A program made the translations under genes and the position numbers. Under the pieces are notes generated by a model. The model worked only from the letters and a program-made list of their open reading frames with translations. It ran no database searches and was not told where the DNA came from. From a virus, in the IMG/VR virus record IMGVR_UViG_3300046370_000009, positions 1 through 29,786 of that record: DNA of 29,786 nucleotides; one strand, given 5' to 3'. This document shows positions 8,004 through 17,019 of this stretch, piece after piece. How positions within the stretch are numbered: position 1 is the first letter of the stretch; each line of letters opens with the position of its first letter.

Positions 8004-11000
8004 TGGTTAGCAAGGTAATCACTGCTGTTGCAGAGGGTGTTGCTAAGGCTGGCCCAGAAACTCCCAAGTCAGGCTTCAAGGCTTATCACGGTAGTCCATA
8101 CAAGTTTGAGGAATTCGACTTCGGTGCGATTGGCACAGGCGAAGGCGCTCAGGCGTATGGCTATGGTTTGTACTTTGCTGAGGCGGAAGATGTTGCTCGT
8201 GGATACAAAGAGGCGCTAACTAATCCTCGCATTGAAGTAGAGGGTAAGCCTGCTGACCTTATTTATACAGACGCAATTCGAGATCGCTTTTCAGATTTAT
8301 ATGAAGAGTTTGTTGATGACGATTCGGTTATTGAATTCAAAGAAACGTATTTGTCTGCTGTCCCCGCTGGGAAGCGCAAAGAGATTAGTGACGCACTAGA
8401 TAGCTTGGTTGATGCAACATTTAAAGGCCAAGAAACAACACGAGACTTTGATGCCTTTAGCCCAGACTTAAACGATGCGGTTCGAGAAGAAACTGGCGTA
8501 GACATAAATGACGTTTATGACTTGGTTAGAAGCCAAGAAGTTTTAGATAACGTCTTGAGCAACATGAGCCAAGCAAGTACCGAAAGTGACTTGTCAAACG
8601 TCGTCATGTCATTTGGCCCAGAAGAAAAACGATTCTTTCAGACCTACATTCAGCCGCGAATGGAGTTCGTCCAACCAGAAGGCGCAATGTATGAGGTTCA
8701 AATTAAAGCGGGTCAGGACGAGCTGATTAACTGGGATAGGCCCGTTAGAGAACAACCGCCAAAGATACGAGACGCCTTACTAAAACTTGAGGGTGTTGAT
8801 GAGAACACTAAAGGTGAGTTTGCGTATTACCGACTAGCACCTCAAGCAACAGGTAGAGAGGCGCAAAAGCAAGCCACAGAGAAAGCGAAAGAACTTGGCA
8901 TAAAAGGAATTACGTATGCCGACGGCTTCTCGCGTAAGACTGAAGGCGGTACAAGTAACTTTGTAGTCTTTGATCCACGTATCATCGAGATATCTAAGCA
9001 ATACGGCATAGCACTTCCAATGGCTGGCCTCATGCTGGCTAACCAAGAGGCTGAAGCCGCTGAGTCCATGGCTCTAACTACTGAGCCACGCCCACCAATG
9101 CGTATGCCTACGTTTGAGAATGACGACGCTACTGGCAAGGTGCTTGATGCACGACAAGGCGCAGACCTATCGCCATACGACCGGGCCATGATGAAGGCTC
9201 AGGCACAGCAAGAGCCAATGACACCCTTCGAGGCCATACCTGCAAGAGCTGAACGCTTTGCTCGTGAGGTCACGATACCCGCATTCAGAGATATCTTTGG
9301 CGGAGCAATCGAAGCACCACGTCAAGCTGTAGCTGGCTTCCTTGATGCGACTGCTGAAGCGGCTAGGACAATGGAGTCAATCATCCCGCTAGGCACTATT
9401 AGCGGTGCTGAACCCGAATATATTGAGATTGAAGCCGATCCTCGCACCGTAACGGGCGCAGGTGTACGTGCTATCAGTCAGTTCCTTACGGGCTTTGTCC
9501 CTGCATTGCGCGGTGTTAAGGCGCTTGGTGTCACAGGCGTTGCGGCTCCGGCGGCGGCAGGTGCTATCGCTGACGCTACAGTATTCGATCCGCAAGAAGA
9601 GCGACTGTCTAACCTGATCCAAGACGTACCCTCTTTACAGAACCCAGTCACGGAATACCTTGCGGCTAGTCCAGAAGACACAGACGCCGAGGGACGCTTT
9701 AAAAACGCCGTGGAAGGGCTTGCATTAGGTGGTGTAGCAGACGGCCTGATTCAAGGTGTACGCCTTGTGAAGAACCGCAGGGCGCTTGTAGAAGCGGCTG
9801 AGGCCGAAGGCAAGCCAGTAGAGCAGATGATTGAAGAGGCCATGGCTACCATGAAGGGCGGAATGCCGACCCCTCGTGAGATGCCGCCCGGTCAAGAGTA
9901 CATACCGTTTGATGAGGCGGCTGAAGCTGTACAGCCAACTATCCGAGTGCCTGAGTTCAAGATGGGCGCTACAGATGCAGACCCAGAAGCCGCACGTAAT
10001 ATCAATCTAGCTAACCTCAACACAACCGAGGACGTATCAACCCTCATTGATGAAGTAGCTAGAGCAGACGCACCGAACATTAACGATGCGCGTCGTCAAA
10101 AGATTACTAACCAAGACCTTCCAAAGTTAGCCGATGATCTTGGTATGACTGTCGATGACCTATTGGCACGTCGGCAAGGTGAGGCGTTTAACGCAGAACA
10201 GATCCTAGCGGCTCGTAAAGTCTTAGTGGCCTCTGGTGAGAACCTAGTCAAGCTGGCTGGCGCGGCAAAGAACGGCAGTGAGATGGACCTTGCTCTATTC
10301 CGCAGGGCTATGTCACAGCACAGAGCCATTCAGTCACAAGTATCAGGTATGACGGCTGAGGCTGGTCGTGCATTGCAGTCATTCCGAGTTGTGGCGGCAA
10401 GTTCAAGAGAGCAAGAGCGACTGATTAAAGAGGCGCTTCAGACTACAGGCGGCGAAGCTGTGTCGCGTGACATGGCGGCTATGCTGTCAGAGTTGGATGA
10501 TCCCGCTCAGATTGGTCGTTTTGTTAAGGATGCGAACAAGGCAACTACCAAAGACCAGCTTTACGAGATATGGATCAATGGCTTGCTGTCGTCACCTACG
10601 ACTCACATGGTCAACATACTATCGAACACGATAGTCGCGGCCTTGACTGTTGGCGAGCGTAAGATTGCAAGCGCTATCGGCCCCAACATTCCACCGGGTG
10701 AAACATCCGCACAGCTCAAGGGCTTGGTAGATGGTGCGCGTGACGGCTTCCGATTGGCATGGAATGCACTTAAGACGGGTGAACCTACCGACCCAATGCA
10801 GAAAGTAGAGGCTGAGAAGTTCCGCGCAGTGACTTCTGAGAACCTCAACATTGCTGGCCCTGCTGGTCGCTTTGCTGACTTCATGGGTGAAGCGATACGT
10901 GTGCCCGGTCGTCTGCTAACGGCTGGTGACGAATACTTTAAGTCTGTCGGCTACCGCATGGAGCTATACGCACAGGCTTACCGTCAGGCATTTAACGAAG

Positions 11001-12274
11001 GCTTACGTGATGAAGCGGCGGCAAAGCGTGTTGTTGAGATCATCGAGAACCCGCCTGAGAACATTAAACAGTCGGCTATTGATGCGTCACGCTACCAGAC
11101 CTTTACTAACCAGCTAGGCAAGACAGGTAAGGCTGTTGAGCAGGTTCGGAATAACATCCCATACGCTCGTGTCGTTATGCCGTTTGTCCGTACACCCGTG
11201 AATGTCATGTCGTATGCGTTTGAGCGTACACCTCTGGCTCCGCTGTCTGGCTCATTTAGAGAAGAGATCGCGGCAGGTGGTGCACGTCGCGACCTAGCAA
11301 TGGGCAAGCTCATCGCTGGCTCAATGGCTATGGCGGTATCTGCTGACCTTGTATTGAGCGGATCTATCACAGGAGCAGGGCCAACCAATCCCAAAATGCG
11401 AAACATCATGCGAGCTACTGGCTGGCAACCGTACTCGATCAAAGTAGGTGACAAGTATTACGCATACAACCGCCTTGACCCTGTTGGCGCATTGTTAGGT
11501 TTATCGGCTGACGTGACTGAGATTATTGGACAGACAACCGAAGCTGAAGCGGCTCAGATTGCTACGGCGGCGGCACTGTCCGTTGCTCAGAACATGGCAA
11601 GCAAGACGTATATGTCAGGTGTTACTGACTTCTTTGATGCCTTCTTCTCTGCAAGTCTTGATCCCGAGTCCAGCAACTACAAGCTAACATCTTACTTACA
11701 GCGCATGGCGGCGTCGGTTGTTCCTGCAAGCGTGGCGAACATTGAGCGCTTTCTAAGCCCGGAGATGAGCGCAACGTATGGATTCTTAGATCGCGTTAAG
11801 TCACGTATCCCCGGATACTCAGACGACTTGCCACCACGTCGTAACATCTTTGGCGAACCCATTGTATTAGAAGGCGGTATTGGCCCCGATATCATGTCGC
11901 CTATCTACACGTCTACAGCAAAGGATGACCCTATTGCAGATGAGATGGTACGCCAGCAGGTGGCCGTAGGTATGCCGCGCAGACAGATCCAAGGCATTGA
12001 ATTAGATGCCCAGCAATATGATCGTTACGTTCTTTTGTATAGTGGTATTGAGGCGCAGACTTCTTTGAAGGATCAGCTTCGCACCATGTTCAATGCAAGA
12101 GAATACAAAAATGCTTCAGATGGGCCTGAAGGTGGTAAGGCTTTAATGATAAAATCGGTATTCACAGCATACAGAGACATGGCGCAAGCGCAGATGTTGG
12201 CTGAGGATGACCAACTAACTAACCAGATCACGCTCGCGCAAGAGCAAAGAGTAGAGAAACTACTGGGACGCTGA
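8003..12274 (+). CDS. Giant ejection protein with N-terminal ADP-ribosyltransferase (ART-PolyVal-like) domain
   Basis: This 1423-residue protein is third of the internal trio, the position of T7 gp16 (1318 aa). Residues 27-60 carry KAYHGSPYKF and GTGEGAQAYGYGLYFAE, which match the ADP-ribosyltransferase domain of phage polyvalent proteins. H29 and Y57 are the expected NAD-binding pair. The domain closes with YEVQIKAG (230-237), INWDRP, GIKGITYADG and NFVVFDPRIIEI (319-330). Between the LYFAE and YEVQI blocks lie about 165 residues, much more than in compact members, encoded by visibly AT-richer DNA. The remainder is helical, with WINGLLSSPTTHMVN (about 857) and WQPYSIKVGDKYYAYNRLDP (about 1140), blocks common in large phage internal proteins. 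No lytic transglycosylase motif was seen. Ejection would deliver the ART domain into the host. Confidence 0.8.
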   Translation: MVSKVITAVAEGVAKAGPETPKSGFKAYHGSPYKFEEFDFGAIGTGEGAQAYGYGLYFAEAEDVARGYKEALTNPRIEVEGKPADLIYTDAIRDRFSDLYEEFVDDDSVIEFKETYLSAVPAGKRKEISDALDSLVDATFKGQETTRDFDAFSPDLNDAVREETGVDINDVYDLVRSQEVLDNVLSNMSQASTESDLSNVVMSFGPEEKRFFQTYIQPRMEFVQPEGAMYEVQIKAGQDELINWDRPVREQPPKIRDALLKLEGVDENTKGEFAYYRLAPQATGREAQKQATEKAKELGIKGITYADGFSRKTEGGTSNFVVFDPRIIEISKQYGIALPMAGLMLANQEAEAAESMALTTEPRPPMRMPTFENDDATGKVLDARQGADLSPYDRAMMKAQAQQEPMTPFEAIPARAERFAREVTIPAFRDIFGGAIEAPRQAVAGFLDATAEAARTMESIIPLGTISGAEPEYIEIEADPRTVTGAGVRAISQFLTGFVPALRGVKALGVTGVAAPAAAGAIADATVFDPQEERLSNLIQDVPSLQNPVTEYLAASPEDTDAEGRFKNAVEGLALGGVADGLIQGVRLVKNRRALVEAAEAEGKPVEQMIEEAMATMKGGMPTPREMPPGQEYIPFDEAAEAVQPTIRVPEFKMGATDADPEAARNINLANLNTTEDVSTLIDEVARADAPNINDARRQKITNQDLPKLADDLGMTVDDLLARRQGEAFNAEQILAARKVLVASGENLVKLAGAAKNGSEMDLALFRRAMSQHRAIQSQVSGMTAEAGRALQSFRVVAASSREQERLIKEALQTTGGEAVSRDMAAMLSELDDPAQIGRFVKDANKATTKDQLYEIWINGLLSSPTTHMVNILSNTIVAALTVGERKIASAIGPNIPPGETSAQLKGLVDGARDGFRLAWNALKTGEPTDPMQKVEAEKFRAVTSENLNIAGPAGRFADFMGEAIRVPGRLLTAGDEYFKSVGYRMELYAQAYRQAFNEGLRDEAAAKRVVEIIENPPENIKQSAIDASRYQTFTNQLGKTGKAVEQVRNNIPYARVVMPFVRTPVNVMSYAFERTPLAPLSGSFREEIAAGGARRDLAMGKLIAGSMAMAVSADLVLSGSITGAGPTNPKMRNIMRATGWQPYSIKVGDKYYAYNRLDPVGALLGLSADVTEIIGQTTEAEAAQIATAAALSVAQNMASKTYMSGVTDFFDAFFSASLDPESSNYKLTSYLQRMAASVVPASVANIERFLSPEMSATYGFLDRVKSRIPGYSDDLPPRRNIFGEPIVLEGGIGPDIMSPIYTSTAKDDPIADEMVRQQVAVGMPRRQIQGIELDAQQYDRYVLLYSGIEAQTSLKDQLRTMFNAREYKNASDGPEGGKALMIKSVFTAYRDMAQAQMLAEDDQLTNQITLAQEQRVEKLLGR

Positions 12275-12275
12275 T

Positions 12276-14288
12276 ATGACCGTAGCAGACAATACAAGCC
12301 GTAACCAATATACCGCGACTTCTGGGCAAACAGTATTCGCGTATACATTCGAGATCGTAAACAAGGACGATGTTGTCGTCTTAAAGAACGGTACTACCCT
12401 CTCAGAGGGCACAGATTACACTGTGTCGAACGTGGGCAATGATAGTGGTGGCAATGTAACCCTTGCCGTTGGCGCGACTGCTGGCGACATTCTGACCCTG
12501 TATCGGGACATGCCTTACTCGCGAACCCAGAACTATACAAACTCTGGTGACTTCCTTGCCTCTGAGGTTAACAGCGACTTCGATAATCTCTGGCTGGCGG
12601 GTGAACAGACTCAGCGATCATTCTCTCAGTCTATCCGCAAGCCTATTACCGATTCTGACTCTATCTCGATGGAGCTACCCGAGGCGGCTACTCGTACCAA
12701 TAGCTTTCTAACCTTTGATGCAACTGGCGCGGTAAGCACTCAATCGTTATCAAGTGCAAACACACCATCTAACATTAACCGACAGCAGTTCACAGGTAAT
12801 GGCTCAACGACTGTATTTACTCTAGCGGCTGATCCCGGCTCCCCTGCCGCTGTTGTCATCTACATTGACGGCGTATATCAGGAAGAAGGCACTTATAGCG
12901 TAAGTGGAACTACGCTGACATTTACTGAGGCACCGCCTACTAACGCAAGCATTGAGGTTGTTAGCTACAAAGTAACAGCGATTGGCACGACCGATGCTAA
13001 CTCTGTCACCTATACACCCGCTGGCACTGGCGCAGTACAGACCACAGTACAGACCAAGCTAAGAGAGAGCGTTAGCGTCAAGGACTTCGGAGCAGTAGGG
13101 GATGGAGTTACTGACGACACTGCGGCTATACAGGCGGCATTGGATTATGCAAAAGATATAACGATCGGGTCGGCGGTAGGCGCTGAAGTATTCATGCCAA
13201 GCGGTCACTATATTATCTCTTCAACAATCATATTGAGAGATAAGGTTGCGTTGCGCGGCAATGGGAATCGCTCGACATTTGTACAAGCAAAATCGACGTT
13301 TACCGATCTTTATATGTTCCGAGCGTATGATGAGCCAGCCCCGACCACTTCAATGTTTGGTGCGTTTTTGACTGATATGCAGATTGATTTTAATGATCTG
13401 AATATTTCTGGATCGGCGGCTGTGTATGCACAAGCATGGCAAGAAAACTCAGGTCTACGCAGAGTTGTGATTACTGGCTGGCGAGACACGGCGGTAAAGA
13501 TAACTGACGGTTTTGGTGGTGCGGCGTCATTAAAGTTTGAAGATGTGGAGATATTTAGCTCCACTGATGGTGGCTTGATTGGTATTGATTGTCGAGAAAT
13601 ATCTTCAACCGGAGATTTTTTCTTAGAGATAGATCAATGCACAATTGCAGGTGACTCCACAAACAAACTAAATGAATGTATACGTGTTGCAAAAGATACG
13701 CTATATGCTTCTGGCCTTCATTTTGAGCAAGCCACTAATGGCGTCTCTTTGTATGATGTTGCCGACTTTCAAGCCACTACGATCTCAGGTGGTCCCGGAG
13801 TAACCAGCGTCATCATTAGAAATTCCACCCATACGGGGAATATTTCTTTAGGCAAGCTGGCAAAGAGAACAGCGACAAACGCTATTGATGACAATAGATC
13901 GTCGGGTGCTGGTCCAGATATCACTAGAGACTTGTTAAATTACAATGATGCTCCAGCAGTAGGATCAAACGCTGGCATAGTTGCTTGGTGTGTCTTTAAT
14001 GCTGGTACCACAACTATCATTGATAGTTATAACGTATCTACGATCACGCAGAATGCCGCTGGCGATTTTACTTTTAACTTCACTAATCCTACACCAGCAC
14101 TCGCAAGCGGTGGAGATCGGCCAGTGTCAGGAAATTTTAGTGTGACAACAACCGATGAGCTTTGGATACAAAACAAAGGCGGCACAGTAAATTCACACAG
14201 AGTTATGTGGAAGCGCGGCGGTGCTTATTCTGGCGGTGGATATAACGATCCTCGTGCAAGCGTAATTATTTTTGGCAGGTCTGCATGA
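12276..14288 (+). CDS. Tail spike with T7-fibre-like anchor and pectate-lyase-fold domain
   Basis: This 670-residue protein has three parts. Residues 1-130 resemble the virion-anchoring domain of T7 gp17-type fibres (YTATSGQTVFAYTF, DILTLYRDMPYSRTQNY, DFDNLWLAGEQ). Residues 165-235 form a repeated beta module with FTGNGSTTVFTLAADPGSP. At about 266 the start of a pectate-lyase-type right-handed beta-helix appears (VKDFGAVGDGVTDDTAAIQA), followed by a Ser/Gly/Asp-rich beta region to the C-terminus. It should be the receptor-binding or polysaccharide-degrading spike. DNA from about 13140 to the stop is more AT-rich than the anchor part, as in exchanged spike tips. The start is ATG in GCTGATATG, 1 base after the previous stop. 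Confidence 0.87.
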   Translation: MTVADNTSRNQYTATSGQTVFAYTFEIVNKDDVVVLKNGTTLSEGTDYTVSNVGNDSGGNVTLAVGATAGDILTLYRDMPYSRTQNYTNSGDFLASEVNSDFDNLWLAGEQTQRSFSQSIRKPITDSDSISMELPEAATRTNSFLTFDATGAVSTQSLSSANTPSNINRQQFTGNGSTTVFTLAADPGSPAAVVIYIDGVYQEEGTYSVSGTTLTFTEAPPTNASIEVVSYKVTAIGTTDANSVTYTPAGTGAVQTTVQTKLRESVSVKDFGAVGDGVTDDTAAIQAALDYAKDITIGSAVGAEVFMPSGHYIISSTIILRDKVALRGNGNRSTFVQAKSTFTDLYMFRAYDEPAPTTSMFGAFLTDMQIDFNDLNISGSAAVYAQAWQENSGLRRVVITGWRDTAVKITDGFGGAASLKFEDVEIFSSTDGGLIGIDCREISSTGDFFLEIDQCTIAGDSTNKLNECIRVAKDTLYASGLHFEQATNGVSLYDVADFQATTISGGPGVTSVIIRNSTHTGNISLGKLAKRTATNAIDDNRSSGAGPDITRDLLNYNDAPAVGSNAGIVAWCVFNAGTTTIIDSYNVSTITQNAAGDFTFNFTNPTPALASGGDRPVSGNFSVTTTDELWIQNKGGTVNSHRVMWKRGGAYSGGGYNDPRASVIIFGRSA

Positions 14289-14680
14289 CCCTAACTGACT
14301 TTAACAACCGATACAGCTACAAGTTCGATCCCAAAGGTCGGGATGAATGGCGTGTTCTTGTTGAGGATAGCGACGGAAAGTATCGTGGCGATTGCGAAGA
14401 TTTTTCATTATCTGTCCTGTATTACATTATCTGCAAAGAGTCATGGCTTAGATTCTGGTGGCTACTGTTTACCTTCCAAGCTGAGATATGTGGCTGTGAG
14501 ACTAAGGGCGGCGGTCATGCTGTACTACGCTACGGCGATATGTACATTGATAACTGGACTAAGGCATGGGTCGAGCGTGAAGACATGGAAGAGCTGGGCC
14601 ATGAATTCTGGCCTTGGAACTATACGATTCTCCCCACTACTGTCGCCATTAAGATGGTAATGGCAAAACTGAGAGGCTGA
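14285..14680 (+). CDS. Transglutaminase-like cysteine protease homolog (BTLCP-type) in the tail-spike module
   Basis: This 131-residue protein has a Cys-His-Asp triad in the order of bacterial transglutaminase-like cysteine proteinases: GDCEDFS (C37), GGHAVL (H78) and YIDN (D89). Between them is a hydrophobic, Trp-rich helix (WLRFWWLLFTFQ, 54-65). There is no signal peptide. It starts in an ATGA overlap with spike 1 and ends 1 base before spike 2, so it is co-translated with both. It could process or crosslink spike proteins, act as a virion-borne enzyme on the host surface, or be a non-catalytic chaperone. A truncated relic of the same gene follows spike 2 (16457-16486), which marks this gene as part of a duplicating tail cassette. 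Confidence 0.72.
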   Translation: MTLTDFNNRYSYKFDPKGRDEWRVLVEDSDGKYRGDCEDFSLSVLYYIICKESWLRFWWLLFTFQAEICGCETKGGGHAVLRYGDMYIDNWTKAWVEREDMEELGHEFWPWNYTILPTTVAIKMVMAKLRG

Positions 14681-14681
14681 T

Positions 14682-16460
14682 ATGGCATTAACGAAAGCAC
14701 ATTTTCGTATGATTGAGGGCGCGGCTGTCAATGTAAAAGACTTTGGCGCGGTAGGTGACGGGGTAACGGATGATACGACTGCGATCCAAGCGGCTATTGA
14801 TGCGGCATTTGATGCCACAAAAACGTATGTCAATCACACAGGATCAACAAAAAACAGACCGCAGATTAGTGTCAACTTTGAATCAGGCGCAGAATATCTA
14901 ATATCTTCAACGATTACGGCTCCTGAAGGCATAAGGCTGATTGGTAATAACTGCACCATAAAGACCTCAAGCGCAATCGACATGATTCATATAGAAGGGT
15001 CGACAGGGTCATATTACTCAGGCGCATTTAGTGGCATCGAAAATATGCTTATCTTGGGCAATGATGTTGCAACTAAGGGCGTATTTATTGAAATTGTCAA
15101 TTGGTCTAATTATGAAAATGTCATTGTGCAAGGCTGTGATATTAATTGGACCTTACAGGAGATTCAGTATTCAGTATTCATAAAATGCGAAGGCAATGCG
15201 GGAAAGGTCGGCTGGTATATAACAGCTAGGCCAGCAGACACCTCACTAACATCTATCGACAATGCGTTTTATAACTGTGCAGGCACGAGAAACACTAAGT
15301 ACGGCGTTTGGTTGCAGGCTTCACAAAACACAGGCTTTTATAGATTTGATGCCTCTCGCAATGAAGTGGTGAATGTTTTAATAGGTGGCGAAATTAATGG
15401 ATATCTTCCTACTTATACAGTAACCAATGGCGGCTCTGGATATCCAGTTTCTTCATTCCAAGCCGTTACCATTAGTGGTGGCAGTGGCACAGGGGCGCAA
15501 GCGTATGCAGAAATTGACGCTTCTGGCTCTGTGATTGGCGTGTACAGCTTGGACGGCGGCACTGGATATACCACAGGACATACGATTACTGTAGAAGGTG
15601 GAGGTACTGGCGCAGTAGTAACTGCGACTGCTGTTGATGATGCTGGCCTTGGAGATTTTAACGGCGCAGTATCCGAAGTTAGAAATGGCAATAATTTCTA
15701 TGATTTAAAAATAGAGATGAGCAGAGATAACATCCCAACTTGCGGGTATGCAATATGGCAACGTACAGGCCGCAGTAACGCATTTACCAATACCACTTTC
15801 ACTAGACAAACGGCAGGCACAGCAAGGCCAAGCTCATACGTTAAGTTTGCAAGATGTGATGATTTTGGACTTGTTTTTGAAGGCCTAACGCATCCGTTAT
15901 CAGTAATAAACAAGCCCGGCGTTACTGACGATGCAAGCATATTTATCTCTAGCGTAAGTCAAGGTTTATATGTTGATGCTATAGATTACACATACGCAGG
16001 TTTGAGAAACAAACTGGCGGTTGATGAAAATGACAGCTTTAGCGTGGCTGGCAAAGCATACATTATTGCGCCTGATAGCAGTGGAAGAAGGGCTTCGCTG
16101 TATAGCTCAGAAGGTTTAGCGACTGGAGACTTTAACCGCAGTTTCGTTACAGACGACACAAAAGATCGCTTTAGACAATATGTTACAGGTGAGATGCGTT
16201 GGGGCGATGGCTCGACCGCACCAGACACAATACTCTCTCGCCTAGCGGCTGACACCTTGGGCACAGGAATTGGCGATAGTTTCCGTATAGATAAATCAGC
16301 AAACACTGCGTCAGGTCAGGTTACGTCAACACTTCAATTAAGAGACGGTAATGGTGCAACGTATCACTTGTATGTAGATACAGCAGGAAAATTAAAAATC
16401 GCCACAAGCAAGCCAAGCAATGAATTAACAGGTGGGACTGTAGTTGGCACACAGACATGA
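14682..16460 (+). CDS. Second tail spike, pectate-lyase fold, without virion anchor
   Basis: This 592-residue protein begins almost at once with the beta-helix entry motif (VKDFGAVGDGVTDDTTAIQA at about 18-37), matching spike 1 at protein and DNA level. It lacks the T7-fibre-like anchor of spike 1. Residues 244-330 hold two related beta repeats (TVTNGGSGYPV, SLDGGTGYTTGHTI, each followed by a Gly-rich GTGA strand), a module familiar from marine phage tail proteins. The C-terminal 150 residues are a further beta domain ending in VVGTQT. Without an anchor it probably attaches to spike 1 or another tail protein as part of a branched receptor-binding apparatus. The coding DNA is AT-richer than the head genes. 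The start is in GAGGCTGATATG. Confidence 0.83.
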   Translation: MALTKAHFRMIEGAAVNVKDFGAVGDGVTDDTTAIQAAIDAAFDATKTYVNHTGSTKNRPQISVNFESGAEYLISSTITAPEGIRLIGNNCTIKTSSAIDMIHIEGSTGSYYSGAFSGIENMLILGNDVATKGVFIEIVNWSNYENVIVQGCDINWTLQEIQYSVFIKCEGNAGKVGWYITARPADTSLTSIDNAFYNCAGTRNTKYGVWLQASQNTGFYRFDASRNEVVNVLIGGEINGYLPTYTVTNGGSGYPVSSFQAVTISGGSGTGAQAYAEIDASGSVIGVYSLDGGTGYTTGHTITVEGGGTGAVVTATAVDDAGLGDFNGAVSEVRNGNNFYDLKIEMSRDNIPTCGYAIWQRTGRSNAFTNTTFTRQTAGTARPSSYVKFARCDDFGLVFEGLTHPLSVINKPGVTDDASIFISSVSQGLYVDAIDYTYAGLRNKLAVDENDSFSVAGKAYIIAPDSSGRRASLYSSEGLATGDFNRSFVTDDTKDRFRQYVTGEMRWGDGSTAPDTILSRLAADTLGTGIGDSFRIDKSANTASGQVTSTLQLRDGNGATYHLYVDTAGKLKIATSKPSNELTGGTVVGTQT

Positions 16461-16486
16461 ACCTAACTGACTTCAACAATTACTGA
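16457..16486 (+). pseudogene. 9-codon relic of the transglutaminase-like gene
   Basis: ATG 16457 opens a 9-codon frame (MNLTDFNNY, stop) in an ATGA overlap with the stop of spike 2. The full gene at 14285 starts MTLTDFNN and overlaps its upstream spike in the same way. The first 24 bases agree at 21 positions. The relic then jumps to ACTGAGGCTGATATG, which matches the end of the full gene plus the next start (ACTGAGAGGCTGATATG) with 2 bases missing. This is best explained as an internally deleted copy. It might survive as a coupling peptide between two tail genes. Confidence 0.75.
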
Positions 16487-16493
16487 GGCTGAT

Positions 16494-17009
16494 ATGACTA
16501 TCAAACATTTAGGCGGCATCTTTGGCCGCAACCCCACATTCAACGATGTCACTATTGATGGCGGCATTTATTTTGAGGATGGGCAATCAGGCAACTTGCT
16601 TGATGACTATGAAGAAGGCACATTCACTTTCACGCTACGTGATGCAACGTCAGGCGGCAATGTTTCACCTACTACAAAAACCGCAAGATATACAAAAATT
16701 GGCCGAATAGTTCATATTGAGTTGCAGTCATCTATCGGCAATATAGATACGACGGGGATGACATCAGGAAATACCCTTTATTTTGATTTGCCTTTTGCTA
16801 AAAGTGCAGCAGAAGGAAGTGGAAGTTGTGTGATGGGTAATTTTAGTTTTCCAACTGGATACAGCATTTTTACACCCGAAGCGCTTAGTGGCTCTGTAGG
16901 AATCATAAGAGCAAGCGGAGACAATACGAATACAGTAGGGCTAACGATTGGCGATATTACGTCTGGAGCAACAGACATTACAAGGCTTACATTAACCTAT
17001 ACAACGTAA
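16494..17009 (+). CDS. Short tail-fibre-like protein
   Basis: This 171-residue protein is rich in Gly, Thr and Ser. It opens with IKHLGGIFGRNPTFNDVTIDGGIYF, then has LLDDYEEGTFTF (about 36-47) and YTKIGRIVHIEL (66-77). The DDYEEGT...Y.KIG pattern is frequent in C-terminal domains of tail fibres in aquatic phages, where it is often fused to longer shafts; here it is free-standing. It is likely a distal receptor-binding or knob protein assembled with the two spikes. Its start follows GAGGCTGAT, the same leader found before spike 2, which supports the idea of exchangeable modules. Confidence 0.7.
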   Translation: MTIKHLGGIFGRNPTFNDVTIDGGIYFEDGQSGNLLDDYEEGTFTFTLRDATSGGNVSPTTKTARYTKIGRIVHIELQSSIGNIDTTGMTSGNTLYFDLPFAKSAAEGSGSCVMGNFSFPTGYSIFTPEALSGSVGIIRASGDNTNTVGLTIGDITSGATDITRLTLTYTT

Positions 17010-17019
17010 AGGAAAAACG

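Noticed and set aside
14343-14660. Second frame of 105 residues inside the transglutaminase-like gene
   Set aside because: It is an out-of-frame shadow of the gene carrying the intact Cys-His-Asp triad.
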